Shown here one piece after another: positions 57,697 through 64,000 of a DNA stretch of 64,000 nt. Every line of letters starts with the position of its first letter. Within the stretch, counting starts at the first letter, position 1. The translations under genes and the position numbers were made by a program. This stretch comes from Arcuatula senhousia. Lineage: Eukaryota > Mollusca > Bivalvia > Mytilida > Mytilidae. The notes under the pieces are model-generated. The model was not told the origin of the DNA. It was given only the letters and a program-made list of their open reading frames with translations, and ran no database searches. The stretch covers positions 26,999,275 through 27,063,274 of the forward strand of contig OZ020308.1 in assembly GCA_963971305.1 (NCBI GenBank), read 5' to 3'.

Positions 57697-58672
57697 ATAA
57701 AGGTAATAACAAAACTACCGAACTTGAATGATCAATCTCATAGTCCAGAGAAAATGACAAAAACGAATCAGTCATACCGGAGAATTGGTGGATCGCAATG
57801 GTCCTGACTTGGTACAGGCATTTCAAACGAAATGGTGGGTTAAACCAGGTTTTATGCCACCAAACCTCCCTCTTCCATTGCGATCTTAGGATCCGGTAAT
57901 GACCATAGAACACAACATAGTTGTGAGACACAATAGGGATATTAAAGTTATTCCCTATTAATTCCTGAACCACCAGTTCTGATCATCTCAGTACAGAAGA
58001 CCAGTCAACACTAATTAAAACAATTAAATATCATATATTTTAACTCAATTTTGAACTTTTCTACTAGTGGCTGATAACGAAGAAAGAATTTTTTTAGTGA
58101 ACGTATGAGACGTATTTTCTTATAGCCCTGCTCCAAAAGTCGGTCACGAAGAAATCGGTGTCTGATTAAAAAATCTGTGAAATGTGTGCAAGCTCTGGCA
58201 TATCGAATAAGTTGTGAAATATAAACACCGTATGCAGGAGAAGTAGGTGTATTGCTCTGTAGATTAGGAAAATTAATAATTTGAAAATTAAAATCGTCTC
58301 GTTTATCGTAAATTTTTGTACTGAGATGACCACCTGGGTCAAATTCGAGGTGCAAATCCAAGAAAGACGTGAAGCAATTTGATTCGGTGGTCTCTTTAAT
58401 CTCCAATTCCGGAGGATATATTGAAGGAATCCATCTACCAAATGAAGTGTTATTGACAGAAAGGACATCATCAATATATCTGAATGTAAGATTAAATGAC
58501 CTTGCCTCTTTCATCTTCTTGTTCTTTACAAGTCCCTGAAGAAATTCAGTCTCGTAATGGTATAAAAACAAATCGGCGAGGAGAGGAGCACAGTTTGTGC
58601 CCATTGGAATGCCAATTTGTTGTTGAAAAATCTCTCCTCCGAAGGTGACAAATTGTTGTCAATGAGGAAATC
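57697..58672 (-). mobile_element. Penelope-like element, longest P1 copy
   Basis: The minus strand from 58672 holds KLDFLIDN, a one-base slip near 58650, FGGEIFQQQIGIPMGTNCAP, LLADLFLYHYETEF, FNLTFRYIDDVLSVNN (YIDD kept), PPELEIKETTE, FLDLHLEFD, YDKRDDFNFQI, YGVYISQLIRYARAC and RSLKKFF. The 3' UTR runs to aaggtaataac at 57706. It is 5' truncated before motif B, and inserted into a retrozyme-like unit whose halves flank it. Confidence 0.75.
58011..58604 (-). pseudogene. PLE reverse transcriptase frame, palm to thumb
   Basis: A 197-codon open frame from MGTNCAPLLADLFL to a stop at 58011. It covers RT motif B, the YIDD box (residues ~44-47), the YLDL-like FLDLHLEFD segment, the conserved YDKRDDFNF and YGVYISQLIRYARAC blocks and a helical tail. 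The first Met is internal to the RT domain, so it is not a true start. The missing N-terminal half makes this a non-functional remnant of a polymerase that in intact PLEs copies element RNA at chromosomal breaks or nicks. Confidence 0.7.
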
Positions 58673-58673
58673 A

Positions 58674-59054
58674 AGCTTTGTTGTCATTTGTATTTCGAAC
58701 ACACGTGAAGGTTAGCACTGCTGGTGGAGTTTTAATTCCCCGAGGTTAGCCCGCTCCGGCATCAACACTTTTGTGTTGGAGAATACATCAAAGCTATAAA
58801 TTATCCGTTTTAATTTCAAAATTGTCTAAACACTAAGGGTCTTCCTACCCCAGACATAGGTTGATCATCTTAGTATTAATTTGGTTCCCCAATTTGGTAT
58901 TTTTGGTTTTACTGTTATATGCTCTTCATAATCATGTAGTGTTTGGCTTTTTCAATATTTTTGGTAGAGCGCCTCTGATGAGTCTTGAATAGACGAAATG
59001 CGCGTCAGGCGTAGCAAAATCTATTGTCTGGAATTTTGTTGTCATTTGTATTCC
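58674..59054 (+). mobile_element. Retrozyme-like unit, right part of split copy
   Basis: A full 357-bp unit from tttgttgtcatttgtatttc to tttgttgtcatttgtattc, so about one unit plus a short direct repeat of its ends. It is collinear with 57666-57696 across the inserted PLE. Diverged at several positions from array 2. Confidence 0.75.
58969..59012 (+). ncRNA. Type I hammerhead ribozyme, solitary unit
   Basis: GCGCCT, CTGATGA, GTCT/AGAC, GAAA, stem III with a U-G closing pair (gaaatgcgcgtc), GTC, AGGCGT. The core is intact and stem III is slightly weakened. Confidence 0.82.
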
Positions 59055-60271
59055 CATATAATATTTGATGCAAGGTCTAAGTACTATAATATACGTGTAG
59101 GACTTTCTTCTTTCAATAAAGTGCAGTAATCTTGCAAGTGTTCAGGAGAATCCCTCATCATATTTTGGGATTTATGTAAGATTTTTTAGATCCTCGGGGT
59201 TGGCCCAGATTATACTGAAATATTTTGCCCATTAACCACTATTTTCTTTATCTTATTCAAAAATATGTCCATCGAATTTGTACCGTTTTTATGAGCTTTC
59301 TTTTACTCCGTCATATATTTTAAAAAGTTTTCCGATGACAATCTTCAGTATTGCAAAAGTAATGAAAAATCTAAACAGAACTTATTTCCCGCAAAAATTA
59401 TATACGCTCATTGCTTAAAAACGAGCACTTGAAACTACAATTATTTCTTTCCTATTTTGATCTTTATAACAGAGACTGATGAAACTTAATCCATTTTATG
59501 TACCTTTAGATAGAGGAGCCCCTATTTTATCGGTTAAAAATCCGAGTGATATTATTAAACATTGATATTTGATTAGAAAAGAATGAAAAAACACAATTTT
59601 TTTTTTAAACGCGTCCAGATATTTTTTTAATTAATCTGTACGAAAACAAAAGAAATTTAAAAGTATTAATTAGTTCGTAGAAAACACATATCAATATAAT
59701 TATATGATGAATATATATATAGTGTTCGTTAAATTTGAGGAAGTAACCAAGACACGTTCCGTGGCAGATCAAGGGGTGGAGCCGGGGTCTGGACCCCCTT
59801 TCATTAAAAAATATTGTTATTTTTGGCACATTTTGTGCAAAATTGACATGGATCCCACGTGTTGTCCTCAGTAGCTCATAAGTGGGACCACTCCTAAATT
59901 TTTGGATCCGCTCGCACATTTAAAAATAACCGCGTTGAACATTGGAACATAAGGTACTGTTTATGGCACATGCAAAGAACGTCTGGATATATTTTAAAAG
60001 ACGGGAGCATGAATTAATTGGTTCAACATGCTATGCATTATTAAATGATCTAGTAAATGCATGCCTTAATATAGGACCAACACATTTCAATCCCACAATT
60101 GCCTTCTACCTTGAATTTCTGATTGAGTTACTAAAGTACTTGAAAGTAACGTTAATGTTATTATAAAACTTCTTTTGTGAGCACCTTTATATCTCAGAAA
60201 TTATGCTGATATTGATAAAAGCTAGCAGTGGCTTAGTAGCTCAGTGGCTTATTTTTTTATTAAGAATATTT
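59055..60271. other. No recognised gene
   Basis: AT-rich DNA. A short GC-richer patch (ggggtggagccggggtctgg near 59775) looks like a piece of an interspersed repeat. Frames at 59605-59919 and 59942-60166 are not recognisable. Confidence 0.4.
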
Positions 60272-60532
60272 ATCTCGCCTGCAAAGCACAACGGGACATA
60301 GGTGTCACTTTACTGGCGTTATCGGCGGCAGCGTAGTTTTTGTGTTAAGGTTTTATGAGCACATACATATCTTAAGAAATTCAAGAAATTTAGGTCCTAG
60401 ATTGATTAAACTTGGTATGTATATGGCTCAGTTGTATCTTAGCACAGTTGCATCCCCACATTGACTTTCTTCGACAATTTCAATACATATAATAAAAACG
60501 TTAAGGTTTTATGAGCACTTCCATTGTGGAAT
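60272..60532. mobile_element. Left end of pearl-like element, truncated
   Basis: atctcgcctgcaaagcacaa, the GGC-rich stretch, and about 1.3 core repeats (gagcacatacatatctta, aaacttggtatgtatatg) match 6997-7719. It is cut at gagcacttccat, where copy C starts. Confidence 0.6.
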
Positions 60533-63500
60533 TGTCGTTTATATTGTAGGTTGTGTCGTGTACACTTATTCCACATCTCATTACCTTCTTTAGCTTAAAT
60601 TATCATTATTTAAATGTCCATTGTTTTTACTTGTCAACAGACTTACTTATAAACGATCTGCCAAAAAGTTAACCACCACCCCATTGTCTTTTTTTTCCAT
60701 ATTACTTTGAATTATCACGATCTTTTACACACAAGAACAATTTTGTAAACAATTTTGCAACCTACAAAACTTGTAAATAATCTACATTTCGAAACTAAAG
60801 CGTATCATGTTGTGTGATATACCCGATCCTGAGAACAATAGAACAATATTTTTTTACTTGGCTTCAAAGAATTTTCAGCATGACGCTTCTTTAACATGTT
60901 GTGTTTCTAATCACATCAGATGACAATAATAAGTTTAAGATGCGTTTTGCTGTTTTGGGGACACTGTCAAACATGTCTGCTTATCTTGACTATACGACCA
61001 CGGTTATTTCCAAAAGCGAATCGCTTCTAAAAACGCATGGAAATAGAAATGTTACTTTTCAAAATTTTACTTTTCAATGATGACTAAATTAGGTTTGCTA
61101 AGATCCTTTTAAAATCTTTTAAAAATTATAGAGGAATTGTTACACGTTTGTGCAGAACACGTCTATTTTTCGCTTTAATTTTAAAATTGAACTAAAACTT
61201 TTTCCAGAAATAGATTTCTTTCATTAAATTTTGTGGTCATAGCACTTACCCAATAATAATTTTGTTTCGAGAAGAAAAATAACCCTGTGTCAGAGAGTTT
61301 TTTAAAGATATTAAATGACATTTTATTTAATTCTTTTAACAGAAATGAGAATGAAAACAAGTGAACGGAGAGAACAAACACCATTGCGCAAAACACTAAT
61401 ACGACATTATATTTTAAAGTTTTTACCACAAAATACAAAACAAATTGCATATCAATAATTTCTGAAAGACAACATCCTTCTTTCTGTTTTTGGAAAGAAA
61501 ATCAAGAAAGAGGGTATAATGGTTAAAGTGTAGATCATTTCCCCTCGAAAAAATAGTGTCATCCTTATGTTCGCCTCAGCTGACAATGTGATTCAATTCA
61601 TGGTTAAAAGTACTACTACTACTACTCTACTAGTACTACTACTAATATAATATTGATTAAGGCATTTTAGCGAGCATCGAAAATCTATATACCTTTTGAA
61701 AATAAATCCATGTGCTCGACCGACTAAGTTTAACACTGTGAAGTTTAACGTAAAGAGGGAACTTTTAAAAAAGGAATTAGGTAGTAGCAAAGTCTGACCC
61801 CACCAAACCCAAATTATATACACTTGAGAAAGTTGTTGTTAAAATATCGGGGATCAATAATTACTTATTAAGAATTCAATTATTTGTGCAAATAATAAAT
61901 CCTGTAACATTCTTGGACGACATTTAGCGGGGACGAAATTATCCAATTTATGTCGGATTACGTGACGTCATTTCCTTGTCAGAGTATTTCGCGCTTCTTA
62001 AGCAGACCAAAACAACATTCAGATTCTTTCAGGTTTTGTGAGATTTTCTGAATATCAGTGTTTTATTTGAAGCATTGGTAACAGAAGGTACATTAAGAAA
62101 CCTGGCAAAAAAAAGGTAATAAAAGTAAAACTATCAAGCAGGATTGAGGAAAGTGAGTGAACCCCCATAGGGTGGGGATCTTCTTTCATTTTCAGGTAAG
62201 AACGTTTTATTTATATTATGAGTAGGTTTTATTCAGTAAATTTAGGTATTTCTTTATCTTATTCTATCTTACTTAGAATTTAACAAAGCTTGGTCAGTAT
62301 CATTCATTTGGTATGACTAATCAATGGGACGATGTTGCCAAAAGCTAGCTCGGAAATTTCTGGAAAATCGTTTTTCAGCGGAAAAAACCGAATGGTGTTT
62401 AAATAAAAATCTGTGTGTAAAAATAAACAAGTGGATGAGTGAGGGTTTCATCACTGCTTTTGAATATCAATTCTAATATTTTTGCATAACAGATTATCAT
62501 GTATTTTTTATAAGCCCAGAGGGTTATTGTTTTACATGCTCCGTGCCTATTAATTTTTTCACTCCGTAAAAGTAAACCTGTTCCGGTTTTATCGTCAGTA
62601 TTTTTCTGGCACATCTCAAAACATGCACAATGCCGTAGGGCTCTCATCTGCGATGCTCGCTATTACTACTACTTATTCAGATGATGACGATGCTGATAAT
62701 AATTAAAATGCTATTAGAATCCACAAACAATAAAACGCATCCTTTTTATCAACCTTTTCTTTTTTATCGTCGTCATAAAAGACCTAAACCCTTTTCGATT
62801 TTCATTCAGCTTGACTTAAACTTTTGTTTTAAAATAACATTATGATTGAAAAGCAATTTTCTTTAAGGCGATATTGATAATTTTTTTATATAATTGTCGT
62901 AGATAAATGTATAATTGTAATTTTATTACTTACTTTTTCTAAAGCAAAAGCTTAAGCTGAAACAAGCCTGTAACTTGAAATGTTGACTTAGATAATTCTG
63001 TCTTTAACAAGTAGTTAAATATATTCTTAACAGAATATTATCGGCGCAAGGCCAAGTAAACACACAGAAAGGAAAAAATTTAATTAACATCTTTTAGAGT
63101 CAATACCCTTTAAATGGCAATTATGCGATATGTGCCTATTCAATACAATATAATGTGAACTGTTCTTTTTATCGAAATTAACTCTTTTCGTACAAAAGAT
63201 AATAATTACTTCCGTGATATGAATCAAATTTTAAGAAAACATTTATCTTTCAGGGGGTCCTATAGATATGCTTATCAGATTTACTTGCACATTTCGACAT
63301 TTTGATAAAAAATATGGATAATAACGGTCTTTGCTGGGGTACGTTAATTAAAAATAATCGAATAATTTACATTAACATTAGTAAATATTTGTTTATATGA
63401 AGTTTTATCAAAAATAAAGAAATTTCAAAATTATATCTGTCAAAATGGTATTCCTTTTCACCCTTTTATATAATAAACTATTGAAGTAAGGTATTTTATC

Positions 63501-64000
63501 TTTATAAAACGGAAAGGCGTGTGACTCAACCTAAAATGATTAATACCACTTTTAGAACAGATTAAAAATTTACTGTAATCAATAATTTAAAAAGGTTCGC
63601 CTACTTATCGAGTTTTAAATATCGGATCAACCAATTTACTCATTTATGAATGGTAACAGATATGACAATGAAAATTATGATAATTAAGTTTTCATATAAC
63701 TGCTTTAACCAACATAACCATAACTAATGCTTGAACATGAAAGTCCGAAAGATTTATCACATGACTAATGATCCACTTCTAAGTACACCCCACTAAAGAA
63801 ATCAAAGCTTTACTGAATGAAAATTTAAAGTACTGCAATTCACCAATTGCTTATGAATATAAAGATATCATTGATATGAAAGGAGTAGGCAATCTTTCTA
63901 GCCCTCGATGTAATTTAATAATTGTAATGAACTTGTTTGAAACTAATGGTAGATATAAACGACGCCATGGTCATAAACGAAATAAGTCTAAAACTGTTCC
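60533..64000 (+). repeat. Large repeat unit, copy C (runs off window)
   Basis: Collinear with copy B from tgtggaattgtcg to the last base (matching ~10246) without B's three insertions, so it supplies the empty sites for them. It contains the CTA run, TGACGTCA, splice-site consensus pair and GAT/GAC run with AATAAA shortly after. The right end lies beyond 64000. The left end breaks into a pearl-like core repeat, unlike copy B, which breaks into a hammerhead unit. Confidence 0.8.
61963..61970. promoter_or_regulatory. CRE-like palindrome TGACGTCA in copy C
   Basis: Perfect TGACGTCA at the position equivalent to 2156 and 6397. Confidence 0.35.

Larger units (their letters stand above)
54150..57772. 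repeat. Tandem duplication of a ~1.23-kb composite segment
   Basis: 54150-55377 (PLE palm part, right half of the TIR element, flank, hammerhead-unit piece and PLE 3' end) is repeated at 55383-55404 plus 56667-57772. The junction, ~55378-55382, is a few non-matching bases. Copy 2 is split by a Tc1-like MITE and lacks ~107 bp of the GTTAAC array (54808-54915 in copy 1). Confidence 0.85.

Noticed and set aside
57593..57973. 126-codon minus-strand frame next to the PLE
   Set aside because: It lies in the PLE 3' UTR and reappears in each P1 copy (4804-5043, 55193-55375) only because the UTR is repeated.

Overview
The window is AT-rich animal nuclear DNA with almost no intact genes and a very high density of degenerate and nested transposable elements. 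The mix suggests a bivalve mollusc, probably a mussel. It includes Penelope-like element (PLE) reverse-transcriptase relics, pearl/Helentron-like elements with ~155-177 bp core repeats, tandem repeats carrying hammerhead ribozymes, tRNA-derived SINE-like copies, PIF/Harbinger and Tc1-like MITEs, and LINE 3' ends. The species cannot be fixed from the sequence alone.

Layout. 1-10.3 kb: copies A (1053-3394) and B (4214-10262) of a multi-kb repeat unit. A third copy C (60533 to the window end) closes the window. Copy B carries three insertions missing from other copies: a PLE, a pearl-like element and a hammerhead array. 10.6-19 kb: PLE relics, two SINE-like copies, hairpin elements and a G-rich minisatellite. 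19.8-20.5 kb: a short single-exon gene of an LRAT/NlpC-like family. A paralogue lies at 35.95-36.5 kb and a broken third copy near 40.1 kb. 21-27 kb: a ribozyme relic, an unknown 208-codon ORF, a pearl-like element with a nested PLE, and a 1.9-kb inverted-repeat element. 28-38.5 kb: PLE relics of three families and LINE pieces. 41.7-45.5 kb: a second tandem family with a hammerhead-like core, a pearl-like element split by a DNA transposon made of subterminal repeats, and a Harbinger MITE. 49.9-51.2 kb: a LINE ORF2 3' end. 52.4-59.1 kb: a nest of TIR transposon, PLE, tandem duplication, Tc1-like MITE and hammerhead repeat.

The main result is the hammerhead system. Tandem ~357-bp units at 3395-4212 and 8650-9706, with single units elsewhere, each hold a type I hammerhead motif (CTGATGA, short stem II, GAAA, GTC). 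This is the organisation described for metazoan retrozymes, small circular-RNA retroelements. The 8650-9706 array is a clean three-unit insertion, because copy C keeps the empty site. A second, unrelated ~355-395 bp tandem family at 41.75-42.72 kb also folds as a hammerhead. PLE relics are plausible sources of the enzymes that move these units, and one PLE has inserted into a hammerhead unit. Several insertions can be dated relative to each other because empty paralogous sites lie in the same window.
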